33,340 nt of DNA. Source: Patescibacteria group bacterium. GTDB taxonomy: Bacteria > Patescibacteriota > Minisyncoccia > Phycocordibacterales > UBA918. The DNA is taken from positions 1-33,340 of the forward strand of contig WFTF01000001.1 of NCBI GenBank assembly GCA_015485575.1, read 5' to 3'. Every line of letters starts with the position of its first letter. Position 1 is the stretch's first letter. The notes beneath the pieces are model-generated. The model worked only from the letters and a program-made list of their open reading frames with translations, had not been told where the DNA came from and did not search any database. Positions 7,426-14,403 of the stretch are shown in pieces. The position numbers were made by a program, and so were the translations under genes.

Positions 7426-8036
7426 TCACTGTCTAAGTGGGTTTGAATAATTGCGGTCACCTCATCAATGGAGAGCGTACCGTCAATATCCACCACCTTC
7501 CCCGCTCTCCGGAACACATCCAGAGACTTTATGGTATAGGTAGAAAACTCTTCCAAACGCTTCTCCACCGCTTTCTCCTGATCGACCACATCGCGATTGC
7601 GAACAGCACTTCGCTCTCTCACTACAGTGTCGGGAATGTCCAGATGAAACACGATATACGGACGATCCGTCCAATCGTGAATTTCATGGAAGATTTCCGC
7701 TTCATCGGGCTTGCGAGCAACCGCTTCAAAGATCAGTAAATCACTCCCATGTCGGTGCAACAGTGCATGCATCATCCAATAGGATGCAAGCCAATTCGGT
7801 GCCAGCAACCCCGATTCATACGCCTGCTTCATGCGTCGCCCCAGCGGTGTATCAAGCTCTGCCAATTCACGCACCTTATTGCCAATGGAAAAAACAGTGC
7901 CTCCGTAACGCTTGAGAATACGCTCGGATTGAGTACCCTTGCCGCAGGTCACTTTACCCATCAGTACTACACTTTCATAGTGCGTTTTTGCTTCCATGCA
8001 CGCTAAGCGTATCAAGTTTTTGAACTTCTGCAACAT
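7422..8036 (-). CDS. Divergent adenylate-kinase-like NMP kinase
   Basis: The 204-residue product is an adk paralogue placed directly before adk. The Walker A is retained but unusual (GKVTCGKGTQ, 27-36). The NMP-site motif DGFPR of true Adk is replaced by LIFEAVARKPDEAE near 101-114, while a LID-like RNRDVVDQEKAVEKRL remains near 146-161. This suggests a different nucleotide substrate or a regulatory role; neither is shown. Start 8036 gives the full ORF; Met14 (7997) is possible because the family usually begins just before the P-loop strand. It diverges from the gene at 8065 with 28 nt between the starts. Confidence 0.8.
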   Translation of the reverse strand: MLQKFKNLIRLACMEAKTHYESVVLMGKVTCGKGTQSERILKRYGGTVFSIGNKVRELAELDTPLGRRMKQAYESGLLAPNWLASYWMMHALLHRHGSDLLIFEAVARKPDEAEIFHEIHDWTDRPYIVFHLDIPDTVVRERSAVRNRDVVDQEKAVEKRLEEFSTYTIKSLDVFRRAGKVVDIDGTLSIDEVTAIIQTHLDSE

Positions 8037-8064
8037 CAGTCATGCATGGTATTCTTAACAACGT

Positions 8065-8697
8065 ATGAAAAAGAAACACATTATTACCATTTCCGGCAAG
8101 CCCGGAAGCGGCAAATCTTCCACTGCAGACAAAGTGGCTGAGTTGCTTGGCTATACCCGATATTCATCGGGTGATATTGTGCGAAAATATGTCCGCGAGC
8201 ATGGAATGACTTTAGATGAATTTAATCGCAAAGCGGCGGTAGATCACTCTCTTGACGAAGCGATTGATGAAGAATTACGTAAGCTACGTAACGAAAAGGA
8301 TATAGTGATTGATTCTCGTCTGGGATTCTACTGGATTCCCGAATCCTTTAAGGTGTATTTGGATTTGGATATAGAAGTGGCAACCGCCCGTATATATAAA
8401 GACAGCATCAGCAATAAAGGACGCGGAGTAGGGGTGGGACATGCGACATCCATTGTAGAAGCTGCACGCCAAGTCCAAAGCCGACTACGTGCGGAAACAC
8501 GCAGGTTTAAAAGTATCTATGGCGTAGACCCCTACCAGAGCGATCATTTTGATCTGGTTATCAACACATCGCGACACAGTCCACAAACAGTTGCACTTAC
8601 TGTTTTTGACAATTACAAGAAGTGGCTTAGAAGCGACGAGTGGCAGCAAGTATATAGTGAGGTCCCTATCGGCTACTCCTTTGATACAAAGTACTAA
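8065..8697 (+). CDS. Cytidylate-kinase-like P-loop kinase
   Basis: The 210-residue product has the P-loop GKPGSGKSS at 11-19, followed by YSSGDIVRKYV, a hallmark of the (d)CMP kinase-like family. An aspartate strand is also present (DIVIDSRLGFYW, then VYLDLD). Such kinases phosphorylate CMP or dCMP. The LID region (RIYKDSISNKGRGVG) differs from E. coli Cmk and looks like the archaeal type. It diverges from two adenylate-kinase-type genes, so three NMP kinases lie together. No clear promoter was found in the 28-nt gap. Confidence 0.75.
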   Translation: MKKKHIITISGKPGSGKSSTADKVAELLGYTRYSSGDIVRKYVREHGMTLDEFNRKAAVDHSLDEAIDEELRKLRNEKDIVIDSRLGFYWIPESFKVYLDLDIEVATARIYKDSISNKGRGVGVGHATSIVEAARQVQSRLRAETRRFKSIYGVDPYQSDHFDLVINTSRHSPQTVALTVFDNYKKWLRSDEWQQVYSEVPIGYSFDTKY

Positions 8698-8882
8698 GAG
8701 ATGGAATATACCTGCAAAACGCACTTGCTCACACACAAGGGGGAATCCTTATATTGATGAGAGGCATGACACCCGTCACACCTTTCTTTCGAAAGAAAGA
8801 TTGGGGAGTATTCTTGCAACCAACATAATATGCCACAGTGCCACACCGGGCACTGCAACTGTCACAGTTCACTAACACAAAA
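8698..8882. other. Intergenic region with a perfect 18-nt palindrome
   Basis: No gene is seen between the cmk-like gene and the secY terminator. CTTTCTTTCGAAAGAAAG (8782-8799) is an exact palindrome without a loop, more like a protein-binding site than a terminator. GTGCC near 8838 pairs with GGCAC near 8848 as a short hairpin. Confidence 0.4.
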
Positions 8883-8911
8883 ACGAAAAGACCCGATACG
8901 GGCCTTTTCGT
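8883..8911 (-). terminator. secY operon terminator
   Basis: CGAAAAGACCCG and CGGGCCTTTTCG pair around an ATA loop. On the minus strand the stem is followed by a T-rich run. It lies 37 nt after the secY stop and closes the ribosomal protein operon. Confidence 0.8.
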
Positions 8912-8947
8912 GCTTCGCAAAAGTTGCAGTGACTACTTCATACACCT

Positions 8948-10225
8948 CTAGTACTCACGAAGTGACACCTGCGCGTCAATGCGGCGAATAAGATCGAGTA
9001 CCACGTTCACCACAATGAGCAATGCCGTACCACCGATTGCAAGTGAGGCAATACCGGTAAATACAGTCATTCCAACAGGAAATACGGCTACAAAGCCGAG
9101 GAATGCCGCCCCTACCAGAGTCAAACGTGTGATGACATTTGCCAAGTACTGCGAAGTGTGACCTCCCGGGCGAATGCCGGGAATAAAGGCACCACTTCGC
9201 TGCAAGTTTTTTGCAATCTGATCCGGATCAAAAGTGACCGCCGTATAGAAGAAGGTAAACAACACCACTAAGATAAAGTAGGATGCGCCATAGATTACTT
9301 GATTTGCGGTTATCTGACTCACATAGGACAGCGCAGTTGGCACCCATGTCAGTGAGGGAAAGGCGGAGAGGATATTGAGTATCATCTGCGGAAACAGCAA
9401 AATGGACAGTGCAAAGATGATAGGAATCACTCCCGCTTGGTTCAATCTAAGCGGCAGATACGAAGTGCTTCCGCCGTAGGTTTTCGTACCGCGACTTTGC
9501 TTCGCATAGGTTATGGGCACCGGACGTTCCGCTTCGGTCATAACCACCACCGCATAGATAATAGCCAACGCGATGAAGATAAATCCGATGTACAGTGGTA
9601 GCTGAGAAGGATCGGAAAACGCAAACAATAATTGACTGATAGTTTGAGGAATGGTTGCCACAATACCGGCAAAAATAATGATGGATACACCGTTTCCGAT
9701 ACCAAACTCAGTAACCAGCTCCCCAATCCACATCAGCAACATTGAACCGCTCACCACAAGGGTGACATTTACCGCAAATTCAAAGGGAGACAGTCCGGCA
9801 ATCACCCCCTGACTTTGCAAGAGAGTCAAGAAACCAAAGCCCTGCAAAATAGCAAGTGGCAACGTCAGCATGCGCCCATACTGCTGGAACTTCGCCCGTC
9901 CGGTTTCCCCTTCCTCAGAATACAATGCTTTTATCTTAGGAGACATAACCGTCAAAAGCTGCATAATGATGGATGCGGTAATGTACGGTCCTACACCAAG
10001 CATCACCAGCGACAAATTGGCAAGCCCTCCTCCTGAGAAAATGTTCAGTAACCCAAGAAATTGGTTGTTCTCAAAAAATTGCGCAAGGACCGCCTGATCC
10101 ACTCCGGGAATGGGAATTGCTGCAAGTGCTCGAAAAAGTACCAGTGCGCCCAACACAAACAAAATCCTGTTGCGAATTGCAGCGTCGGTAAAGGCAATTT
10201 TGAGTTTGTGAATAAAAGTCTGCAT
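8948..10225 (-). CDS. secY: Protein translocase subunit SecY
   Basis: SecY is the channel of the Sec translocon in the cytoplasmic membrane. The 425-residue product has about ten membrane segments and familiar blocks: RILFVLGALVLFRALAAIPIPGVD at segment 1, the plug-region sequence LLNIFSGGGLANLSLVMLGVGPYI, ERPVPITYAKQ, and PLRLNQAGVIPIIFA. It follows rplO by 80 nt, with a hairpin between them, and is the last gene of the operon. Confidence 0.97.
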   Translation of the reverse strand: MQTFIHKLKIAFTDAAIRNRILFVLGALVLFRALAAIPIPGVDQAVLAQFFENNQFLGLLNIFSGGGLANLSLVMLGVGPYITASIIMQLLTVMSPKIKALYSEEGETGRAKFQQYGRMLTLPLAILQGFGFLTLLQSQGVIAGLSPFEFAVNVTLVVSGSMLLMWIGELVTEFGIGNGVSIIIFAGIVATIPQTISQLLFAFSDPSQLPLYIGFIFIALAIIYAVVVMTEAERPVPITYAKQSRGTKTYGGSTSYLPLRLNQAGVIPIIFALSILLFPQMILNILSAFPSLTWVPTALSYVSQITANQVIYGASYFILVVLFTFFYTAVTFDPDQIAKNLQRSGAFIPGIRPGGHTSQYLANVITRLTLVGAAFLGFVAVFPVGMTVFTGIASLAIGGTALLIVVNVVLDLIRRIDAQVSLREY

Positions 10226-10271
10226 ATAGTTTCAGTTTACCTAGTAGTACGAACAGTGTGATTGTAGCACA

Positions 10272-10295
10272 CAAAGCGCAGGTGCCTGCGCTTTG
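10272..10295 (-). promoter_or_regulatory. Hairpin between rplO and secY
   Basis: CAAAGCGCAGG and CCTGCGCTTTG pair perfectly over 11 bp around a 2-nt loop. There is no U tract on the minus strand, so a full terminator is unlikely. It may protect the upstream mRNA or reduce read-through into secY. Confidence 0.45.
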
Positions 10296-10305
10296 CCACA
10301 TTTGT

Positions 10306-10755
10306 TTATGCCACTGTTCCGCCCGCCTTTTCAATCTTCTCTTTGGCAGACTGTGACACCTGGCATTCGGTCACCGTCAACTTCTTGCTGAGGTCTCCGT
10401 TGCCAAGAATTTTCACAGCTGGAGCCTTCTTACGTCGCGTAGCAACAACACCCGATGCAACCAGTGTTTTTGGATTCACCTCCGCGCCCGAATCAAAGGC
10501 CGCCTCCAATGTAGCGACATTCACCACCACCGGTCGTACCTTGTCGGCATTTACCGTCTTCGCGCGGTTCACACCATGCCCGCGCAACTTTGGTAATTTC
10601 TTAATCATATCGCGCATTTCCGGACGCATACTGTTTCCGGCGCGTGCTTTCTGACCCTTATGTCCGCGACCGGAGGTCTTGCCCCGCTTACCGCCACGTC
10701 CCACACGCTTTGCGCTCTTGCGAGGTATAGTGGGTTGAAGTTCATGTAATTGCAT
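10306..10755 (-). CDS. rplO: Ribosomal protein uL15
   Basis: The 149-residue product has the uL15 N-terminal pattern (MQLHELQPTIPRKSAKRVGR, then GGKRGKTSGRGHKGQKAR) and the C-terminal KLTVTECQVSQSAKEKIEKAGG. It binds 23S rRNA in the 50S subunit. The stop of rpsE is 9 nt upstream. In most bacteria rpmD (L30) sits between rpsE and rplO; there is no room for it here, in keeping with the absence of L30 in CPR bacteria. Confidence 0.96.
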   Translation of the reverse strand: MQLHELQPTIPRKSAKRVGRGGKRGKTSGRGHKGQKARAGNSMRPEMRDMIKKLPKLRGHGVNRAKTVNADKVRPVVVNVATLEAAFDSGAEVNPKTLVASGVVATRRKKAPAVKILGNGDLSKKLTVTECQVSQSAKEKIEKAGGTVA

Positions 10756-10764
10756 AGTCCTGCA

Positions 10765-11475
10765 TTATCCTTTTAGTTGCTTAAGCGCCTCTATCGCCGC
10801 CCTTGCATTGTTAAGTTTGTTTTTAGATCGAGAAAAAATCTTCGCGGTTACATCTTTTACTCCCGCAAGTTCCAGTACCGTACGCACTGATGAACCTGCA
10901 ACAAGTCCGCGCCCGGGTGCGGGCATAATCATCACCTCACTTGAGGCATACTTGGTGTGTACGTCGTGAGGGATGTGGCTATCCTTGTTCATCGGTACCA
11001 CAATAAGATTTTTCTTTGCGTTGCGTGCCGCTTTCTCTATGGCAAGCTGGGTGTCTGCTGCTTTTCCGACACCGACACCAACACGTCCTTTCTTGTCCCC
11101 AATAACCATTGAGACGGAAAAAGAGAATCGTCGTCCCCCCGCCATAACTCGAGTTACGCGGCGGATACTGACAATCTTCTGCTCAAACTCCTGTCGCGGA
11201 CGTTCATTGCGTCCACCACGTCGAGATCGGCGCGGGTTACGTCTGTTATTGTTGCGAGCACCGCCGCGCCTGATGCCGGATCCGCGCGCCGGACGATCTG
11301 TCTGTGCGCGTCGTTCTTGTGCGTCAGTAGCCGGTGCATCGGTTGAAGTCTCTGGAGAGGTTGTCTCTTCAGTAGCTTCAGGAACTGTTGTGTCGTCGGC
11401 TGAAGCAGATGTTGCCTCTTGCGTAGATACCTCAGTCTCATCTGTTGTAGCTTCCTGCTTTTTTTCTTCTGACAT
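10765..11475 (-). CDS. rpsE: Ribosomal protein uS5 with long N-terminal extension
   Basis: The conserved S5 body begins near residue 96 (FEQKIVSIRRVTRVMAGGRR, then GDKKGRVGVGVGKA) and ends with the usual dsRBD-like and C-terminal parts (MPAPGRGLVAGSSVRTVLEL). It acts in 30S decoding accuracy. In front lies a 95-residue extension: acidic and Thr/Glu-rich at 1-54, then Arg/Gly/Asn-rich at 55-95. At 236 residues it is much longer than the usual ~165. ATG 11475 is the natural start, 24 nt after rplR; a later start would leave the basic part unexplained. Confidence 0.93.
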   Translation of the reverse strand: MSEEKKQEATTDETEVSTQEATSASADDTTVPEATEETTSPETSTDAPATDAQERRAQTDRPARGSGIRRGGARNNNRRNPRRSRRGGRNERPRQEFEQKIVSIRRVTRVMAGGRRFSFSVSMVIGDKKGRVGVGVGKAADTQLAIEKAARNAKKNLIVVPMNKDSHIPHDVHTKYASSEVMIMPAPGRGLVAGSSVRTVLELAGVKDVTAKIFSRSKNKLNNARAAIEALKQLKG

Positions 11476-11499
11476 AAATTACTTAGTTTATACTAAATT

Positions 11500-11850
11500 T
11501 TAGATGGCAAGTCCCGCTTCACGTGCCCCGTCTGCAACTGCAGCGATCACACCCTGGTACTTAAACCCACCTCGGTCAAACACCGCACGTTCAATACCCG
11601 CCTTTTTGGCAAGCTCAGCGATGGTTTTACCTACCACCTTCGCACGTTCAGTCGGATTTGCACCACTGACTTTACGAGAGTCCGCTGCAGCGAGTGTTTT
11701 ACCCGTTGCGTCATCAATCAACTGTGCATATACGAAGCGATTGCTGCGAAATACGGAAAGTCGCGGCTTTTCTGCGGTCCCTGAGACACGTGCGCGTATG
11801 CGGTTATGACGACGCATGCGTGTATATGTTTTTTGTTGTGTTTTGTTCAT
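11500..11850 (-). CDS. rplR: Ribosomal protein uL18
   Basis: The 116-residue product matches uL18: RMRRHNRIRARVSGTAEKPR, LSVFRSNRFVYAQLIDD, and FDRGGFKYQGVIAAVADGAR near the end. It binds 5S rRNA in the central protuberance. It lies between rplF (66-nt gap) and rpsE (24-nt gap), the standard order. Confidence 0.96.
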   Translation of the reverse strand: MNKTQQKTYTRMRRHNRIRARVSGTAEKPRLSVFRSNRFVYAQLIDDATGKTLAAADSRKVSGANPTERAKVVGKTIAELAKKAGIERAVFDRGGFKYQGVIAAVADGAREAGLAI

Positions 11851-11916
11851 GATAAGTGTTCACTTGGTTTAATGACTAAAAATTGTTTCGGGGTAGAAGA
11901 AATAATTTTTACGTTA

Positions 11917-12450
11917 TTAAACCGCCTTTTTACCTTGTTTGCGTATGATGTACTCCCCTTGGTAGCGAATGCCTTTCCCTTTATACGGCTCCGGCTTCTT
12001 TACCTTGCGCACATTTGCCGCGAATTGTCCGACCGCATGTTTATCAATACCGGCAATGGTAATGACATTTTTCTCAACACTTGCACTTAATCCTTCCGGT
12101 ACTTCAAGTACCACCGGGTGTGAAAAACCGACGTTCAGTGTGAGTGTCTGCCCCTGTGCTTCAGCACGGTATCCCACCCCTTCGATTTCAAGCTTCTTCT
12201 CAAAACCATCGGTCACTCCGGCAATCAAGTTGCGAGTGAGTGCTGCGTAGGTACCCCATAGTGCGCGTGCTTCTTTTGAATCATTTGCCGGTGCAAGTGT
12301 GATGGTGTTATCCGCGATAGTTACCGTCACGTCATCACGCATAGCTTGTGTCAGTGTCCCTTTCGGACCTTTCACCGTCAGTGTGCCATCCGCAAATGTT
12401 GCTTCCACACCGCTGGGGATGATCACTGGCTGTTTTCCTAATCGACTCAT
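11917..12450 (-). CDS. rplF: Ribosomal protein uL6
   Basis: The 177-residue product begins MSRLGKQPVIIPSGVEATF, the standard uL6 start, and contains two repeated folds with VKGPKGTLTQAM and the C-terminal GKGIRYQGEYIIRKQGKK motif. It binds the 23S rRNA near the factor-binding site. The ATG at 12450 is chosen; the frame could be extended to a TTG at 12462, but that would overlap the rpsH stop and add non-family residues. Confidence 0.96.
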   Translation of the reverse strand: MSRLGKQPVIIPSGVEATFADGTLTVKGPKGTLTQAMRDDVTVTIADNTITLAPANDSKEARALWGTYAALTRNLIAGVTDGFEKKLEIEGVGYRAEAQGQTLTLNVGFSHPVVLEVPEGLSASVEKNVITIAGIDKHAVGQFAANVRKVKKPEPYKGKGIRYQGEYIIRKQGKKAV

Positions 12451-12455
12451 ACGTA

Positions 12456-12851
12456 TTACCAAATCATAAAGAGTTGCTCACCACCAACATTTGCCTTTCG
12501 TGCTTCCTCACCGGTGAGAATGCCCGCAGGTGTTGAAAGGATGATGCGCCCTTTACCAAACTTTACCGGATAAATCTCTGTTGCCTTTGCATACAGACGT
12601 CGACCTGGTTTTGACACGCGCTTCACGTCAGCGATACGATGACGTCCGTGTTCGTCATACCGTAGTTCCACCTCAAGTGTGGTGCGCGCTCCGTCTCCTT
12701 TTTTCTCTGCTGAAGCGATAAACCCCTCCTGTACGAGCTTGTCCGCAATCGCATGCTTGAGCTTTGAGTACGGAAGTGATACGCTCCGGCGTTTTGCCAT
12801 TCCCGCATTCTTCAACTGAATGATGAAATCTCCTACTGTATCGCCTACCAT
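12456..12851 (-). CDS. rpsH: Ribosomal protein uS8
   Basis: The 131-residue product matches uS8, with GDFIIQLKNAGMAKRRSVSLPYSKLKHAI at the start and the conserved C-terminal STPAGILTGEEARK. It is a primary 16S rRNA binder; in E. coli S8 represses this operon. Its start overlaps the rpsN stop by 7 nt, which suggests translational coupling. Confidence 0.96.
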   Translation of the reverse strand: MVGDTVGDFIIQLKNAGMAKRRSVSLPYSKLKHAIADKLVQEGFIASAEKKGDGARTTLEVELRYDEHGRHRIADVKRVSKPGRRLYAKATEIYPVKFGKGRIILSTPAGILTGEEARKANVGGEQLFMIW

Positions 12852-13030
12852 GATGATTTTTTAATACCTGGTATATGTCCTTCGTTCGCCGCCTCACGGA
12901 AGCAGATGCGACAAAGGTCAAAGTCACGCATATATCCACGCTTGCGACCGCATTGGTTGCAACGTCGAACCACACGAGACTTGAACTTCGGTGCGCGAAG
13001 CGCCCGAATGATTATTGACTTTCGTGCCAC
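12845..13030 (-). CDS. rpsN: Ribosomal protein uS14, zinc-binding type
   Basis: The 61-residue product is the short type Z form, with two CxxC pairs (CNQC and CRIC) that bind zinc, in the standard ending FREAANEGHIPGIKKSSW. It sits in the 30S head. It is the first gene of the downstream block after the 13.0-13.85 kb interruption, so it needs a promoter or read-through from rplE. No convincing promoter was found upstream. Confidence 0.97.
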   Translation of the reverse strand: MARKSIIIRALRAPKFKSRVVRRCNQCGRKRGYMRDFDLCRICFREAANEGHIPGIKKSSW

Positions 13031-13340
13031 AATTGTTTTGATTGTTAATGTGGAGCTGTCTCACCGCGAATCGGTGACCTATCTCCCTTATAATCCCCCG
13101 GCATTCCGTTTCGTTTTACGTACTCAAAAACAAAACAGAGTACTGGGTTTTGCATATACCTTGTGCATAGCACAAAACACGCCTTCTGTTGCAAACCCTG
13201 AGACTCTTGTTGAGAGTATCTCGTAGTCTGTGTACAACAGCGCGGTCCTCTTTCACTTTTATTCGGGTAACAGTACCCGTAATCGTGAGAGATGCGTATA
13301 TAGCTTCGCGCAGTACTATACCAAACCTAAAATAAAATAC
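13031..13340. other. Non-coding interval upstream of rpsN
   Basis: No coding sequence is supported here. Small inverted repeats are present: TCACCG/CGGTGA (13061-13077, just ahead of rpsN), TTGTGC/GCACAA (13161-13175) and CGGGTA/TACCCG (13264-13279). It should hold the rpsN promoter or leader. On the minus strand a TTGCAA lies 16 nt before TGCTAT, but that -10 match is poor. Confidence 0.4.
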
Positions 13341-13344
13341 AACC

Positions 13345-13372
13345 CAACCGGGTCATTACATGACCCGGGTTG
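13345..13372. repeat. GGTCATT palindrome, copy 1
   Basis: CAACCGGGTCAT and ATGACCCGGGTTG pair with one bulged base around a TAC loop. It shares the GGTCATT-N-ATGACC core with copies at 13535-13577 and 19073-19103. Confidence 0.65.
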
Positions 13373-13409
13373 CTCTATACACTCAATGTATAAACATCCC
13401 CCCATAGTT

Positions 13410-13425
13410 AGATATATCGAAACAT
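13410..13425 (+). repeat. CGATATATCG-type site 1
   Basis: AGATATATCGAAACAT is a slightly degenerate copy (first C replaced by A) of the GCGATATATCGAAA motif found at 13491, 18786, 18911 and 18981. It could be a binding site for a dimeric protein. Confidence 0.55.
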
Positions 13426-13490
13426 TTATTCAACCCCTACTCCTACAACCAATCTCCTTTCAGACGCACAAAACGAGATAACAAAATAGT

Positions 13491-13507
13491 GCGATATATC
13501 GAAACAT
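13491..13507 (+). repeat. CGATATATCG site 2
   Basis: GCGATATATCGAAACAT has a perfect 10-bp palindromic core. Together with the upstream AAATAGT it matches the copy at 18911 over about 20 nt. Confidence 0.65.
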
Positions 13508-13534
13508 GGTGACAAACTGTACACCCCACATCAT

Positions 13535-13577
13535 AATCAACAAACCTAGGTCATTGAATGACCTAGGTTTGTTGATT
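13535..13577. repeat. 43-nt perfect palindrome, GGTCATT copy 2
   Basis: The 21-nt left arm (13535-13555) is the exact inverse complement of the right arm (13557-13577), with a single G between them. The centre reads CCTAGGTCATTGAATGACC. With no room for a loop it is more likely a DNA site or cruciform than an ordinary terminator. Confidence 0.8.
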
Positions 13578-13615
13578 GTGCTTTGTTCTTGCGAAGTGAC
13601 GTTAGGTCACTTCTC

Positions 13616-13697
13616 ACGCTCCGCCTTTTGCCGTTGCCGGACAAGACGCAGGTCTTGTCCTAGAAACAAGACTAGACGTCTTGTTTCTGCAACGGCA
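13616..13697. repeat. Folded element A, 82 nt
   Basis: This copy is identical to element B (13798-13879) over all 82 nt, 182 nt away. It can fold as a three-way junction: outer stem TGCCGTTGC/GCAACGGCA, hairpin 1 GGACAAGAC-GCAG-GTCTTGTCC, hairpin 2 AGAAACAAGAC-TAGAC-GTCTTGTTTCT. It stands free of rplE but carries the same end sequence. Confidence 0.8.
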
Positions 13698-13756
13698 CCC
13701 ACTAGTTTCTAAGTGACATTTCTTCTCCGAAGAAATGCACACTAAGAACTATCGGG

Positions 13757-13809
13757 CCCGGCTCGCGGTTCGCAGCCCTAGGAAAGGGCTGCTCACAACG
13801 CTCCGCCTT
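13757..13809 (+). repeat. 53-nt linker repeat, copy 1
   Basis: It matches 19259-19311 with only two differences, both in the loop of a GCAGCCC/GGGCTGC hairpin. It leads directly into folded element B, just as the other copy leads into element C. Confidence 0.8.
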
Positions 13810-13879
13810 TTGCCGTTGCCGGACAAGACGCAGGTCTTGTCCTAGAAACAAGACTAGACGTCTTGTTTCTGCAACGGCA
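13798..13879. repeat. Folded element B, overlapping the end of rplE
   Basis: The outer stem is 13811-13819 with 13871-13879, hairpin 1 is 13821-13829 with 13834-13842 around GCAG, and hairpin 2 is 13844-13854 with 13860-13870. The right outer arm and hairpin 2 hold the last codons and the stop of rplE. The element is thus part of the rplE mRNA end. Confidence 0.8.
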
Positions 13880-14402
13880 AACCAATATATCGTAATAGTG
13901 CCTCAGCTTCGGACGCAGTCTTTGCGGTAGTAACAATCGTTATCGCAAGACCAAACACATCTTTCAGTTCTTCATCTGCTGTCTCCGGGAACACAGTATG
14001 CTCTTTCACACCAATGGTAATATTCCCCATCTCATCAATAGCGGTTACTTTAATACCTCTGAAATCGCGCGTCTGTGGGAGTGCAATGTGTATGAGTTTA
14101 TCTAGAAACGTAAGCATACGTGCTCCGCGTAGTGTCACCTGATAGCCCACAATATCTCCCTCACGGAGCTTAAACTGAGCAATGGACTTCTTTGCCGGCT
14201 TTGGGGATGCCTTTTGTCCGGTAATGCGCGCCAAGCGATCCTGAATAAGTGCAATTTTTTGCCTGTCATCAATCTTACCGATACCGGTTGAGACAACCAC
14301 CTTTTCAATCTTCGGTGCCTGCATGGGATTGGTGTATGAAAACGTATCTTTCAACGCCTCATACGTCCCCGCAAGCTTGGTTTTCATATCTTGTGTCGCC
14401 AT
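13854..14402 (-). CDS. rplE: Ribosomal protein uL5
   Basis: uL5 binds 5S rRNA and contacts the P-site tRNA. The 182-residue product has typical blocks: PKIEKVVVSTGIGK, ITGQKASPKPAKKSIAQFK, REGDIVGYQVTLRG, and LPQTRDFRGI. I start it at MATQDMKTKL (14402), 1 nt after rplX; an upstream TTG extension is rejected. The C-terminus reads LRYIGLPLQKQDV. The family normally ends at the equivalent of LPLQK, and the final codons plus the TAG lie inside folded element B. The next gene in the usual order, rpsN, is 823 nt away. Confidence 0.95.
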   Translation of the reverse strand: MATQDMKTKLAGTYEALKDTFSYTNPMQAPKIEKVVVSTGIGKIDDRQKIALIQDRLARITGQKASPKPAKKSIAQFKLREGDIVGYQVTLRGARMLTFLDKLIHIALPQTRDFRGIKVTAIDEMGNITIGVKEHTVFPETADEELKDVFGLAITIVTTAKTASEAEALLRYIGLPLQKQDV

Positions 14403-14403
14403 G

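Larger units (their letters stand above)
13341..13879. repeat. Palindrome array fused to the rplE 3' end
   Basis: This stretch is built from separate palindromic pieces. In order they are: a GGTCATT palindrome (13345-13372), TATACA/TGTATA, two CGATATATCG-type sites, a 43-nt perfect palindrome (13535-13577), a GAAGTGAC/GTCACTTC hairpin, folded element A, a nested hairpin (CATTTCTTC/GAAGAAATG), a 53-nt linker with a GCAGCCC/GGGCTGC hairpin, and folded element B overlapping the end of rplE. The same order is found at 18786-19400 next to rplB. No ORF in it is convincing. Confidence 0.8.

Noticed and set aside
10226-10305. Missing small gene (rpmD or similar) between rplO and secY
   Set aside because: Only 80 nt with an 11-bp hairpin are present; too short for L30 and not in its usual place.
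13230-13712. Plus-strand ORFs in the rplE-rpsN gap
   Set aside because: They run through palindromes and repeats, have odd composition and no ribosome-binding site. They are treated as chance ORFs.
13341-13879. CRISPR array
   Set aside because: The repeats are palindromic, differ in type and are not separated by regular spacers; no cas genes are present.
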